Origin: Panicum virgatum
Lineage: Eukaryota; Streptophyta; Magnoliopsida; Poales; Poaceae
Assembly: GCF_016808335.1 (NCBI RefSeq)
Contig: NC_053144.1
Location: 58,978,195 to 59,042,194, forward strand
DNA: 64,000 bases
Direction: 5' to 3'
Each line of letters begins with the position of its first letter. Within the stretch, counting starts at the first letter, position 1. Below are positions 33,181 to 45,291 of the stretch, piece by piece. The notes under the pieces were generated by a model, which did not search any database, was not told the DNA's origin, and saw nothing but the letters and a program-made list of their open reading frames with translations. Position numbers and translations under genes: made by a program.

Positions 33181-35372
33181 ATGGCGAGCAAGAACGGCGG
33201 CGGCAAGGGGGAGGGCCCGGCGATCGGCATCGACCTCGGCACCACCTACTCGTGCGTTGGGGTGTGGCAGCATGACCGGGTGGAGATCATCGCCAACGAC
33301 CAGGGCAACCGCACCACGCCCTCGTACGTGGCCTTCACCGACACCGAGAGGCTCATCGGCGACGCCGCCAAGAACCAGGTCGCCATGAACCCCACCAACA
33401 CCGTCTTCGGTAAGTTCTACCCTTCCGAGATTCCAGCTTGTTTTTCTGTAACCGTACTAGCATATGATAATAATCGGGTGATCATCATAGTCCACAATTC
33501 GGAACTAATCATCATATGGATCACTGTTTGCTCTGCTCTCACCCTGTTTTGGAGGCACAACAGGGCAAACTTCATGTTTAGAATACTAGATTTTTTTGGA
33601 CACAAAACAGGTGTACTGGTCCCTAACCACTCTGTTTCCGCCATGCAGATGCCAAGCGGCTCATCGGCAGGCGCTTCTCGGACCCGTCCGTGCAGGCGGA
33701 CATGAAGATGTGGCCGTTCAAGGTCGTCCCCGGCCCCGCCGACAAGCCCATGATCGTGGTCACCTACAAGGGCGAGGAGAAGAAGTTCTCGGCCGAGGAG
33801 ATCTCCTCCATGGTGCTCACCAAGATGAAGGAGATCGCCGAGGCCTACCTCAGCACCACCATCAAGAACGCCGTCATCACCGTGCCGGCCTACTTCAACG
33901 ACTCCCAGCGCCAGGCCACCAAGGACGCCGGCGTCATCGCGGGCCTCAACGTCATGCGCATCATCAACGAGCCCACGGCCGCCGCCATCGCCTACGGGCT
34001 CGACAAGAAGGCCTCCAGCACCGGCGAGAAGAACGTGCTCATCTTCGACCTCGGCGGCGGCACCTTCGATGTCTCCATCCTCACCATCGAGGAGGGCATC
34101 TTCGAGGTCAAGGCCACGGCCGGCGACACCCACCTGGGAGGCGAGGACTTCGACAACCGCCTCGTCAACCACTTCGTGCAGGAGTTCCAGAGGAAGCACA
34201 AGAAGGACATCAGCGGCAATCCCAGGGCGCTCCGGCGCCTGAGGACGGCCTGCGAGAGGGCCAAGAGGACGCTCTCCTCCACCGCCCAGACCACCATCGA
34301 GATCGACTCCCTCTACGAGGGCATCGACTTCTACGCGACCATCACGCGGGCCAGGTTCGAGGAGCTCAACATGGACCTCTTCAGGAAGTGCATGGAGCCC
34401 GTGGAGAAGTGCCTCCGCGACGCCAAGATGGACAAGTCGCAGATCCACGACGTCGTGCTCGTCGGAGGCTCCACCCGCATCCCCAAGGTGCAGCAGCTGC
34501 TGCAGGACTTCTTCAACGGCAAGGAGCTCTGCAAGAGCATCAACCCCGACGAGGCCGTCGCGTACGGCGCCGCTGTCCAGGCCGCCATCCTCAGCGGCGA
34601 GGGTAACCAGAAGGTGCAGGACCTGCTCCTGCTCGACGTCACGCCGCTCTCGCTCGGGCTGGAGACGGCCGGTGGCGTCATGACCGTGCTGATCCCGCGG
34701 AACACCACCATCCCGACCAAGAAGGAGCAGGTCTTCTCCACCTACTCGGACAACCAGCCCGGCGTGCTCATCCAGGTGTACGAGGGCGAGCGGACGCGGA
34801 CCAAGGACAACAACCTGCTCGGCAAGTTCGAGCTGACCGGCATCCCGCCGGCGCCGAGGGGCGTGCCCCAGATCAACGTGACCTTCGACATCGACGCCAA
34901 CGGCATCCTGAACGTGTCGGCGGAGGACAAGACGACGGGGAAGAAGAACAAGATCACCATCACCAACGACAAGGGCCGGCTGAGCAAGGAGGAGATCGAG
35001 CGCATGGTGCAGGAGGCGGAGAAGTACAAGTCGGAGGACGAGGAGGTGAAGCGCAAGGTGGAGGCCCGGAACGCGCTGGAGAACTACGCGTACAACATGC
35101 GCAACACGGTGCGGGACGAGAAGATCGCGTCGAAGCTGCCCGCCGAGGACAGGAAGAAGATCGAGGACACGATCGAGGACGCCATCAAGTGGCTGGACGG
35201 CAACCAGCTGGCCGAGGCCGAGGAGTTCGAGGACAAGATGAAGGAGCTCGAGGGAATCTGCAACCCCCTCATCTCCAAGATGTACCAGGGCGCGGGCGGC
35301 GCCGCGGGCATGGACGAGGACGCGCCCAGCGGCGGCGCCGGCGCCGGGCCCAAGATTGAGGAGGTGGACTAA
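33181..35372 (+). CDS. HSP70: Cytosolic heat shock protein 70 (HSC70/HSP70)
   Basis: join(33181..33409, 33649..35372), 650 aa, the usual cytosolic length, with the single 239-bp intron after the codons for NTVF that plant cytosolic HSP70 genes share. It is an ATP-driven chaperone for nascent and stress-unfolded proteins, working with J-proteins and nucleotide-exchange factors. The nucleotide-binding domain shows IDLGTTYS at 17-24, DLGGGTFD at 210-217 and the [11 protein letters not shown] signature; the linker [16 protein letters not shown] leads to the substrate-binding domain; the lid ends in a Gly/Ala-rich stretch and the EEVD tail that binds TPR co-chaperones. The N-terminus carries a Gly/Lys-rich extension. 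The heat-shock element suggests heat inducibility. Confidence 0.97.
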
Positions 35373-37413
35373 GCGAGTCGTGACAGGTCCCGAGCTGGGA
35401 GTGAGATGTTGTTTATGCCTGCAGGTTCCGGGGACTTTGCTGGTGTGTCCGGCCTGCGTTATGGCGTCTGAATCTGTCTGTGTGGAATAATGTGGTGTTA
35501 ATACTTGGAGCTGGAGGGTATTCCGAGTCTTCTTAGTGTCAGGGTGGTCGTAGGTAAGAGTGAAACATGTTAGGTTTAGTACAGTAATAAATAAAAATTT
35601 GTAAGAGCATCATAAGTATGTCCTTGTAATCGTCTCTGCTTGGGTTCAGGAGTCGACATATATCGAATATGGTGTTGTCTTTTTCAGTTCGGACGTCTGA
35701 AACTGTCCTTTGTGCTATTCATGAGTGCATTCAGTTCTAGTTGGCAAACGACTTCCGTTGGGTTTGAAAGTTTTAAGTCGTCGTTGTGTCTCTCAGATTA
35801 TTTACAACCACCAGATTCTGTATCTCGTCAATCTCATCAGTTCCCAGCTTGATCAGGGGACTCGATACAAAAGTGCAGCCATTGGGGTTAACCGAACTAA
35901 GCGGTTAAGATGGGTGAACAAAGTAAAACGATGATACTGCGGTTTTGATCAAACAAACTGTAAGGTCTTACTTTGAGATAGGTAGAAATCATATCTATTT
36001 TGAACCAAATATAGCTCTAACATTGTGCATGAACCACATCAGTCTGACTTTGAAATTCATGGTTCCAACTGTACATGTCAGAACCAAAGGATCATATGCA
36101 GACTATTATGAAGATTGTAGCTTTGTTCAAAAGAACCTAAAGAGTAAAGAACATACAATCTAAAGGATTGCAATTTTCAAAAGGCAACCTTCTCTGCAGG
36201 AAAATCACGGGTAAGTGATAACCGGCACCTGACAACTACATGCTTGGGTTGTATGGGCATTAGGCGTAGGCTCATGCACTCATGTGATTGGACCTCTTCG
36301 TTGGTAACTTGTTGCTATAAATCTTGCTCAGTTTGAGTTGCTTCTGATTCACAAGGCGGCCCATCTAGGCATAATATATGTTTTTTTGTCAAGAACCTGT
36401 CCTGTTTTCTACGTACACCAGTAAAATCATGGTGTCTACTGTTAGTGCTGGGTCTTGTCAACTTAAGAACAATTATCAGTATGTATGAATATGATTTTTT
36501 TTCACCAGAAACATCACATTTAAGAGATCTTAAAATACCCAGTGCCACTTCATCGTCCCACCTAACATTTTTCAGTGGCACGTGAACAATTCTTCCTCAG
36601 GGGGGCGAGGTTGCAAAATGAGTATCCATTCTTTTTTTGCGGGTATCCATTCTTCAAAATGCAAATACCACATATCCAATCCAAAATCAGTATCAACTGT
36701 GTTATTGAAGCCCTGCTACATGTCAGTATATCAGTCTGACAGAAGATTCTTATCAACGAAATTCAGATAGAACAATCACAATTTCTCCCCCATATTGTTC
36801 AGCAGACCTATCCTAGAGCACCTAGCAAAACAACAAGAGCTCACCCGAGCGACAAACTGGTGGGGCCATTGGCCTGCTAATGAGCTTGAGGCAATCGGAA
36901 GTTTACACAACAAATCAAAGCTCGCACACTGTCTTTCTTCGGTGATCAAATGTCCCATAAAATGGTTAATGATACAAAGAGGCATGTTCTTCGAGGAAAC
37001 CATGGGAATGCCTGGGTTTATATATGCCATAAAAGACATTAATAGATTCTCCATATCGAGTGAGTCATCTTGTGAGATTGCAGAGGTGTTCAGATTCTTC
37101 CACATCTTTTCCCTAGTTGCAATACCTGGAGTCGTTTACTTTAGGAGCTTGGACTTTGGACAGCACCAATGAACACTGGCATATCTTGCCGAGAATAATT
37201 ACTGAACATGGATATCGAGTTTCAGTGATCTGAATGTCTTGATGAATTTCTCAATGTTCCTTCATAATTGCCTGTGAAACATGAATGCATAATAAGAAAT
37301 ATATCAAACAGTACGGAGACTGCAGGATGATTATTTGTATGCTATGTTTTTACACGCGAATAAACTTTGCATAAAAAAAACAACCAGTTCAGTTTTTTTT
37401 ACGCATATGTAGG
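35373..37413. other. HSP70 3'UTR and a 2-kb intergenic region
   Basis: The first 250 bp or so is 3'UTR. The rest is AT-rich. A minus-strand ORF at 36776-37105 (109 codons) and an overlapping plus-strand ORF at 36795-37172 have no features I recognise; I treat them as chance unless transcripts show otherwise. Confidence 0.4.
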
Positions 37414-37418
37414 TGTTG

Positions 37419-38522
37419 TGAGATGCCCGTGGGGCTAGGATCTTGTGATGAGTGATTGAACAACACAGTGTGCGTGTGATGTTTCTCTTGGTTGGTGTCG
37501 ATGCAGGTGATAGGTGGAGACTGAACATGCGGCGACGTGTGAAGAATGAAGATATGATGCCACGCCGATGGACTGAGAGCGGTGAAGGGTGGATCAAGAC
37601 TTGCGTTCGAGGGATTTGAGATCGTGCGGTGTATGTCTACTGTACCTGACGACACAGCGAGAGAACGTTGGTGGACGGTTTCTTGGTTAAGCCACAAAAC
37701 CAAGATCCCGGACGTTCGTTGCGGCGGACGTGGCTGAAGACGGGGACAATTGTCGATCGCGAGAAGATTCCGGATCGTCGTGCGGCGAGATCACGGGACG
37801 CCATGGTGCTAGATGGAAGGATCGCGGACATCGAGATTGTTTGCCGTGGAGGATGATATTGAGTGATACGCGCCGATTACGTTAATTTGATTTACGTAAT
37901 GGCAAATTTGTAATTTAGGTAGTGCCACCCTATGGGTTATAAATATGTGGCACCTAGGATTGAGGGGTATGCGTTTTTAGGGTTTTTGGGCGTTTGCTAC
38001 AGTAGCCGCCGTGAACAGTTCCGCGCTACAGTAGCCGCCGTGAATAGTTCCGCGCTACAGTAGCCGCCTCCCTGAAGCTCTTCTTGCGTGCACTCCTCTC
38101 TCCAGTCTAGCCTAGGGTTTAATTCCTAGTGAGGGATTTTTGTTGATCTCTCTAATCAAGAGAGGGAGGACGATCGGGCGGAGGCTAGATGCAATTTTGT
38201 AAGAACAAGTACTTGGTTTAATACTTTATCATTAAGTATTGTTCTTCGTTTCATTGCATCGTGCTTATTTGTTCTTCGTCAGGTTTATCGTCGGTTTCAA
38301 TCTAGGTTTTCTTGATCCGCATTTTATACTTAATTTCCTTGCATAATATTTTGAGAATAGATTTCTAGTGATCTTGTGAACCTATGTTTCGAGTTTCCTC
38401 GCGTTTGGATCTAATTTGCTAAAGTTCTTGAAATTTGGGAGTTTGATCTGTTTGCTTCCGTGCGAAATTATTTTGAGTTGCTCCCATTCACCCCCCCTCT
38501 GGTCGCATTTTCCGGTCCTACA
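37419..38522 (+). repeat. 5' LTR of the Copia element
   Basis: 1104 bp from TGAGATGCCC to CGGTCCTACA. TATAAATA at 37938-37945 is the likely core promoter. Near 37998-38068 it has three direct copies of a GCTACAGTAGCCGCC-containing unit of about 28 bp. Confidence 0.95.
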
Positions 38523-38524
38523 AT

Positions 38525-38536
38525 TGGTACCAGAGC
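38525..38536 (+). other. Primer-binding site
   Basis: TGGTACCAGAGC lies 2 bp after the LTR and matches the 3' end of initiator tRNA-Met (TGGTATCAGAGC) with one change, the usual primer for Copia elements. Confidence 0.8.
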
Positions 38537-38588
38537 CGGTTAAGGTTTTCTCATACCTAATCTGTTGTGAAATCCACTTGTGGCGATC

Positions 38589-40973
38589 ATGACTTCGTCT
38601 TCACATCCACCTGCTTTTGATGGAACCGATTACCCGTACTGGAAGGCTCGCATGAGTGCCTTTCTCAAGGGGAAAGGGATTGCGATTTGGAATATTACAA
38701 TTGATACGACTTATGTGATTCCAGCTGATCCCTCAAATGCAGCTCACGCTACAAAATATGAAAACAATAACAAAGCTGTAGATTTTCTCTTTGCTGCTTT
38801 GAGCAAATCTGAATTTGATCGTGTTTCTGACAAACAAGTTGCTCATGAGATTTGGTCTACTCTACAAAATTTTCATGAGGGCACCAACGCAGTGAAGATC
38901 CGGTTATTTGAAACTTACAGGCGCGAATATGATAATTTTATGCAATCGCCTGGTGAGTCTATCGAAAATCTTTTCGCTCGATTTTTGAGTCTTGTCAACA
39001 AAATGAAAGCCAACATAACGGTTATGCCGTATGATGATCATGCAAGGGCTCTCAAATTGTTGCATGCACTCGACTTGGATGTTTGGGGTACAAAAGTGGA
39101 AGCGATTGTTGAGTCTACTAATTATGAGACTCTTACAACTGATGAGCTTTTCAGTAAGCTTAAATCCAAAGAGATCGACATCCAATTTCGAAAAAAGCTT
39201 AACAATCCCACAGCTGGTTCTTCTTCAAATATTCCAATGGCTTTGGTTTCTGGGAGTACTAACACTAATGCTAATCTTTCATCTACTCCTAGTTTTGCTT
39301 TGTCCTCCTTGTGTCATATTGCAGATGATGAGTTGGAGGTATTTGATGATGATCAGCTTGTTTTGCTCACCAACAAGTTCAAGCGGGTATATGAAAACAG
39401 GCGAAATAGAAGGCGTTCAGAAGGATGCTTCAACTGTGGTGAGCGTGGACACTTTATTGCTGATTGTCCAAGCAAGGTGAAGGCACCGGAGCATGGCAAC
39501 AGCTACAGGCGCCAGGAACAATCAAGGGACAGGAAGAACAAGAGTGATAGGCGTGGGAGAAAGAAGGGACAACAGAAGTTTACTGACAAGCAAATCAAGA
39601 AGGCTGCACATGTTCTCTTTTCTTCGCTGGGTAGCTTTGATTCAGATGCCTCCTACAACTCTAGTGATTCAGAGTCCGAAGATGAGAAGCCCAAAAAGAC
39701 CAATGATGGAGGACTCTGTTTTCTTGCTGACATCAAGGGAGGCATGTGCACTATGGCTTTAAATGAGGGTGATGCATATGACTGCAGCAACGACTCTTCT
39801 GATAATGAGGTACAAAATTCTGCTGAAGAAGAAATTGAAGAGTTGACTAAACTTGTTGATAAACAAAATAAAATTCTAGCAAGACTTAAGGCTGATCATG
39901 ATAGAATATCTGCTGAATTAAAAACACTAAAAGATGCTACACCTGCTGCTGTAGAATGTGAGGAATGTTCTATTCATATGGTTTCTATTTCTGAATTGCA
40001 ATCTAAGCATGCTGTTTTAGTTGATAAATTTGATTGTGCTAAGATTGAATTGGAAGAACTTCGCTCTCGTTCTGTTTTACTTGGTGCTTGTGCTACTTGT
40101 CCAATTTTGCAAACTGAGTTGAATGTTGCTAAATGCCATATTGTTCAGTTGGAGAAACACACTTGTCCTATTTTACCTGAGTGTTTGACTTGTCCTACTT
40201 TTGTTGCTGAAATTTCCATCTTAAAGAAGGACAATGCTGCTTTAGAAGAAGAAAACACTCATTTGAGAACAATCCTTGGTTGGTGTTCTGTGCGTGAGCC
40301 CCAGATTGGTATGACTATTGCACAAATTAAAAGGGGTGAACATTTTGGTGTTGGTTATGATTTGAAGCGTACTTTTGGTAAAAAGAATGCATATGGTGAG
40401 AACAATGGGCCTACTCCCAGTGAGAAGAGTCCACCGGTCTCATCTGAAGGTTTTGTGGTAGAACCTCCCAAGTCTGTTCCTAAAAAGCAGGTTTGGAGGG
40501 TTAAACCCAAACACTTCAAAAGCCTGAATAACATATGGCCACCAACTTGTGAACATTTGGATAACCTTAAGCCTGATTTTTCTGGTTCCACTTCTAAGGC
40601 TAAGGTTGTCGTTGCTCCTACTCAAAATATTTACCATTGCGATTTTTGTGATCGTGATGGTCATTTGGCGGAATTTTGCTTCCGTAGGAAGCGTGCTGAA
40701 CGACGTGATCGGTACCCTGCACATGGTGCCTATGATCGTAGTGACTCTAGACGAGCGCCAGTTGTTCGCTTTTCTGGTTTTCGCTCACGTAATAGTGCCC
40801 CTGCGTCATATAGGAATGACATGCCACGTTTTCCCCCTCGTGGGCATCGTCGTTCTTTCGAGAGATTTGATTTTGCTAATGCTTCTTTTGAGCAAATGGC
40901 CCAGCACTGGTTTTCATTGCATTATCCTAACCCCAGTGTTGAGTCATTAGCTCACTCTCGTGTTCGCTATTGA
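38589..40973 (+). CDS. gag: Copia gag polyprotein (long, Sirevirus type)
   Basis: 794 aa from the first ATG (context ATCATGACT). The N-terminal half is the UBN2/retrotransposon gag domain (FDGTDYPYWKARM; EIWSTLQNFHEGT), followed by a CCHC zinc knuckle (CFNCGERGHFIADC), a Lys/Arg-rich nucleic-acid-binding stretch, a long coiled-coil-like acidic region with Cys repeats, and a second Cys-rich knuckle near the end (CDFCDRDGHLAEFC). The extended C-terminus is what marks Sirevirus gag. It ends in a single in-frame TGA (40971-40973) directly followed, in the same frame, by pol. No internal break is seen. Confidence 0.92.
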   Translation: MTSSSHPPAFDGTDYPYWKARMSAFLKGKGIAIWNITIDTTYVIPADPSNAAHATKYENNNKAVDFLFAALSKSEFDRVSDKQVAHEIWSTLQNFHEGTNAVKIRLFETYRREYDNFMQSPGESIENLFARFLSLVNKMKANITVMPYDDHARALKLLHALDLDVWGTKVEAIVESTNYETLTTDELFSKLKSKEIDIQFRKKLNNPTAGSSSNIPMALVSGSTNTNANLSSTPSFALSSLCHIADDELEVFDDDQLVLLTNKFKRVYENRRNRRRSEGCFNCGERGHFIADCPSKVKAPEHGNSYRRQEQSRDRKNKSDRRGRKKGQQKFTDKQIKKAAHVLFSSLGSFDSDASYNSSDSESEDEKPKKTNDGGLCFLADIKGGMCTMALNEGDAYDCSNDSSDNEVQNSAEEEIEELTKLVDKQNKILARLKADHDRISAELKTLKDATPAAVECEECSIHMVSISELQSKHAVLVDKFDCAKIELEELRSRSVLLGACATCPILQTELNVAKCHIVQLEKHTCPILPECLTCPTFVAEISILKKDNAALEEENTHLRTILGWCSVREPQIGMTIAQIKRGEHFGVGYDLKRTFGKKNAYGENNGPTPSEKSPPVSSEGFVVEPPKSVPKKQVWRVKPKHFKSLNNIWPPTCEHLDNLKPDFSGSTSKAKVVVAPTQNIYHCDFCDRDGHLAEFCFRRKRAERRDRYPAHGAYDRSDSRRAPVVRFSGFRSRNSAPASYRNDMPRFPPRGHRRSFERFDFANASFEQMAQHWFSLHYPNPSVESLAHSRVRY

Positions 40974-43900
40974 TTGCAGGATGGAGGCGAGGAGAACATA
41001 TGGATAATGGACTCTGGTTGTTCGCGTCACATGACCGGAGATGATAGATGGTTCTCCAGCCTCACCCCCGCGAGCGGTAAAGAATACATTACATTCGGGG
41101 ACAATAGTAAAGGAAAAGTGATGGCACATGGCTGTATCAAGGTAACCAATAAATTCATGCTAAAGGACGTCGCGAAGGTACGGAACTTACATTATAACTT
41201 GCTTTCTGTCTCACAACTTCTTGATGATGGTTTTGAAGTGCGTTTTAAGAAAGGCAATTCGCGAGTTCTAGATTCTATCGGTAACCTTGTTTGTCAAATC
41301 TCCCCCTTTGGACGAATTTTCATGGTTGATTTCTCTAAATCTTTTGGACAAGCTCGTTGTTTGGTTGCTCATGGTTCTCTCCCCATTTGGAAGTGGCATC
41401 GTCGTTTGGGTCACTTGAGCTTTGATTTACTATGCCGTTTGAGTTCGATGGGTTTGATAGATGGTTTACCGAAACTCAAGTTTGAGAAAGATTTGGTTTG
41501 TGCTCCTTGCAAACATGGCAAAATGATTGCGGCTTCTCATGCACCTGTGACTCAGGTGATGACAGAACGACCGGGTGAGTTGTTACATATGGACACTGTA
41601 GGTCCAGCCCGTGTTCGTTCTGCTGGTGGGAAGTGGTATGTGCTCGTCATTGTGGATGATTTTTCTCGTTATTCATGGGTGTTCTTTTTGGAATCCAAGG
41701 ATGAGGCTTTTCAATTTATTCATGATCTTGTTCTAAAGCTGAAAAATGAGTTATCCAATAATGTCGTTAGAGCAATTCGCAGTGATAATGGCACAGAATT
41801 CAAGAATGCTCGAATGAAATCTTTTTGTTCAGAACAGGGTCTTGATCATCAGTTTTCCTCACCGTATGTCCCCCCTCAGAATGGTGTTGTTGAAAGGAAA
41901 AATCGAACGCTTGTTGAGATGGCTAGGACAATGCTTGATGAACATAAAACCCCTAGACGTTTTTGGGCTGAGGCGATCAATACCGCTTGCTATGTTGCTA
42001 ATCGTATTTTTCTGAGAGCTTTTCTGGGGAAAACATCTTATGAGTTGAGATATGGTCGTTGTCCAAAAGTTTCTCATTTTCGCGTATTTGGTTGTAAATG
42101 CTTTATTCTGAAAAAAGGAAATTTGGACAAATTTGAATCACGTTCTTCTGATGGGTTGTTCTTGGGGTATGCTTTGCAAGGGCGAGCTTACCGGGTTCTT
42201 AATCTTGATACTAATCGCATCGAGGAGACATGTGAGGTCACCTTCGACGAGACGATGCCTTGTTTCTCTTCTGCTTTTGAGTGTGCAGGTGATGATGAGA
42301 TTGGACAAAACATTTTTGAAGATGAGGTTGATGGACTTGACGATGATGATGATGCAACAGAGGATCCAGCTGTGCTCGAGGCAACTCCCATTCAGACGCC
42401 TAGCAGCACGATAGACGATGGGCCTTCAGAGCTTTTCACATCCACAGCAGATCCTGCAGCTATACCTATTGTTGATCATGAACCAGCTACAATTGAGGGG
42501 GAGGCAACTTCTGTTAGAACAGCACCTCGACATATTCAGCGTCGCCATCCACCTCAACAAATGATAGGTAACTTGAATGAGCGCACGACAAGGTATAAAT
42601 CTAGAAATCAATGTGTCCTTGCGCATTCTGCATTTGTTGCCTCTTTTGAACCCCGTGATGTTGGACATGCGCTGTCTGATTCTAATTGGGTCAATGCCAT
42701 GCATGAGGAGTTAGAAAATTTTGAACGAAATCAGGTTTGGGTTTTGGTTGATCCACCTTTTTTTTTGCAAACCAATTGGTACTAAATGGGTTTTTAAGAA
42801 CAAACAAGGGGAAGATGGTCTTGTTGTCAGAAACAAAGCCAGATTGGTGGCTCAGGGTTTCTGTCAAAAGGAGGGTATTGATTATGGTGAAACTTTTGCT
42901 CCTGTTGCTCGTTTAGAAGCTATTCGCATTTTGCTTGCTTTTGCTGCCTCACGTGGTTTTAAGCTTTATCAAATGGACGTGAAGAGTGCCTTTTTGAATG
43001 GGTATATAGAAGAGGAAGTTTATGTTAAACAACCCCCTGGTTTTGAACATCCTAAATTTCCTAATCATGTTTTCAAGTTACAAAAGGCTTTATATGGGTT
43101 GAAGCAAGCACCTCGTGCTTGGTATGCTAGACTGAAAACTTTTCTACTTGAAAATGGGTTCAAAATGGGTTCTGTTGATAAAACTTTATTTCTCCTCAGA
43201 CAAGGCAATGATTCTCTAATAGTTTAGATATACGTGGATGATATCATTTTTGGTGGTTCGTCTCATTTTCTTGTTGCAAAGTTTGCAGAATCGATGAGTA
43301 AGGAGTTTGAGATGTCTATGATGGGTGAGTTGACCTTTTTCCTAGGATTGCAAATTAAACAAACACAGGAAGGGACATTTGTGCATCAGGGAAAATATAC
43401 AATGGATGTCCTGAAGAAGTTCGACATGGCTGATGCTAAGCCAATTTCAACGCCCATTCCGACTAGCGCAGCTTTGGATGCTGATGAAGATGGAGAATCC
43501 GTGGATCAGAAGGAATATAGAAGCATGATTGGGTCACTTTTGTACTTGACTGCGACGAGACCGGATATACACTTTGCTGTGTGTCTGTGCGCTCGTTTTC
43601 AGGCATCTCCCAGGACCTCTCACCGTCAGGCGGTGAAGCGCATAATGAGGTACCTTCGTTTCACTCCTGAATTTGGCCTTTGGTACTCTGCTTCTTCGAC
43701 GCTCAGTTTGTGTGGTTATTCGGATGCTGATTTTGCTGGGTGTCGTTTGGATAGAAAATCTACATCAGGTACTTGCCAGTTTTTGGGTTCTTCTCTTGTT
43801 TCTTGGTCCTCTAGAAAACAATCCAATGTTGCTCAATCTACTACAGAGGCCGAGTATGTTGCTGCTGCTAGTTGTTGTTCTCAGCTTTTATGGATGATAG

Positions 43901-44175
43901 CAACCCTTCGCGATTTTGGTTTGTCGTTTTCTCATGTTCCTCTCTTGTGTGATAGCACCAGTGCCATCAGTGTTGCTAAGAATCCTGTGCTGCATTCTAA
44001 AACGAAACATATTGATGTTCGTTATCATTTTCTAAGAGATCATGTTGAAAAGGGTGATATTGAGCTTAAGCATGTTGATACTAGTCAGCAGTTGGCTGAT
44101 ATTTTAACTAAACCACTCGATCAAGCCACGTTTGCACGTTTGCGTGGTGAGTTTGGTGTGTGTTATCCTTTCTAG
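40974..44175 (+). pseudogene. pol: Copia pol (protease, integrase, RT, RNase H), broken twice
   Basis: Order is Copia: aspartic protease (MDSGCSRHM), GAG-pre-integrase (HRRLGHL), integrase core (VDDFSRYSW, SDNGTEF, VVERKNRT), reverse transcriptase ([17 protein letters not shown]), RNase H (DADFAGC, STTEAEYVA). Two lesions: a frameshift at a run of nine T (42758-42766), between integrase and reverse transcriptase, and an in-frame TAG (43225-43227) placed one codon before the YVDD catalytic motif. Both would stop pol synthesis, so this copy could move only with proteins from elsewhere. Confidence 0.93.
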
Positions 44176-45291
44176 TATCAATGTTTTTGTCGCTTCGGTT
44201 ACATATGCCTTATACTTGTTTCAGCGAATTTGTGATAAATGCCTTTGGAGAGGTTGTGATGCTTTGGGTGACCATATTTTGTTTTGAAAACAGCACACAG
44301 ATACTTCATGATTTTATCAGGCTTGTTTACATGTTCTTGTTCTAGTATCTGGTTGAATACTCGACATATATCTTGCTCACGGTTCGGTTTTGGCTCCTTT
44401 CAATGGGTCAAAGACCGGTTCGTCACTGTGAATGTAGCTTCTTTTGGGCCTATGAAAGAACAAATGTTCTTTGTGTCGCAAAGACACACATGAACCGGGC
44501 ACTCTATAGTCCAGGGGCTGTCAAAAGATCCCAGATCAGCAGGGACAACAAAAGAAAAATGGGTTCAGTATTCAGCATATAACATTGGGAACAATATATA
44601 TGATGCTGAGATTTGGGTTTGTATATACAGACTTGTGCTTTAGGCATGGCAGCCTAAGTTGGTTACTCACAGCTTGCCCCAGTCGCAGGTGTTGTGTGTG
44701 CCACGGGTTTGTCTTTCATGGCATAGACCTGATTCAAGCATTTGCAGTGAACTTTGATTGGAAGCTTTGTTACCCGTCGTGTGAGCTTGCTATATGTCTT
44801 GTCTTCAGCTTGATACTGGCTTTGAATTTGTTTGCATGGTCTGACTAATTGGTTTTCAAAAGGTTCTAATTTAAATTTCTATGGTCATTGCATTGTGTTG
44901 CTGCTTTTCTGAACAGCTGGTTTTGCTGGTTCGCTGGTATAAGTATTTGATATATGTCTCTGAAGCTTCTATCTGTGCCGTCCCCTCATGTATCTTTTAC
45001 TTGATGGAGTGCTTTGTCAACAAGGGGGAGAATGAGTGACACAAATTCATTGCTGAGTCTCAGGGGGAGGTTGAGTTTGAGCATTTTGACAGGGGGAGTT
45101 TGTCAGCTTTGGAGCTTTTCAGTTACTCTTGTATTTGTCTTGATTGTGTCGAGCCTAGCTTTTGTTGCTAGCCCATGTCTTTGGGGATCAAGTTTGTTAG
45201 ATTGTTTTCTTTTCTTTCTTCTTTTACTCTATTTTTGTTTGAATAAATTTGTGTGGTGTGGTGTTGTCAATGCACTCATCAAGGGGGAGAT
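44176..45291 (+). other. Pol-to-LTR region with multiple polypurine tracts
   Basis: Non-coding stretch of 1.1 kb. GGGGGAG tracts occur at 45023-45029, 45063-45069, 45092-45098 and 45283-45289; the last abuts the 3' LTR and is the functional primer site for plus-strand DNA. Repeated tracts are a known feature of Sireviruses. No env-like ORF is seen. Confidence 0.8.

Noticed and set aside
33417..34448. Minus-strand ORF of 343 codons opposite HSP70
   Set aside because: A known antisense shadow of the codon bias of HSP70 genes; it crosses the intron and has no own features.
36776..37172. Overlapping ORFs on both strands downstream of HSP70
   Set aside because: No family features and no splice context that extends either; kept only as a note in the intergenic entry.
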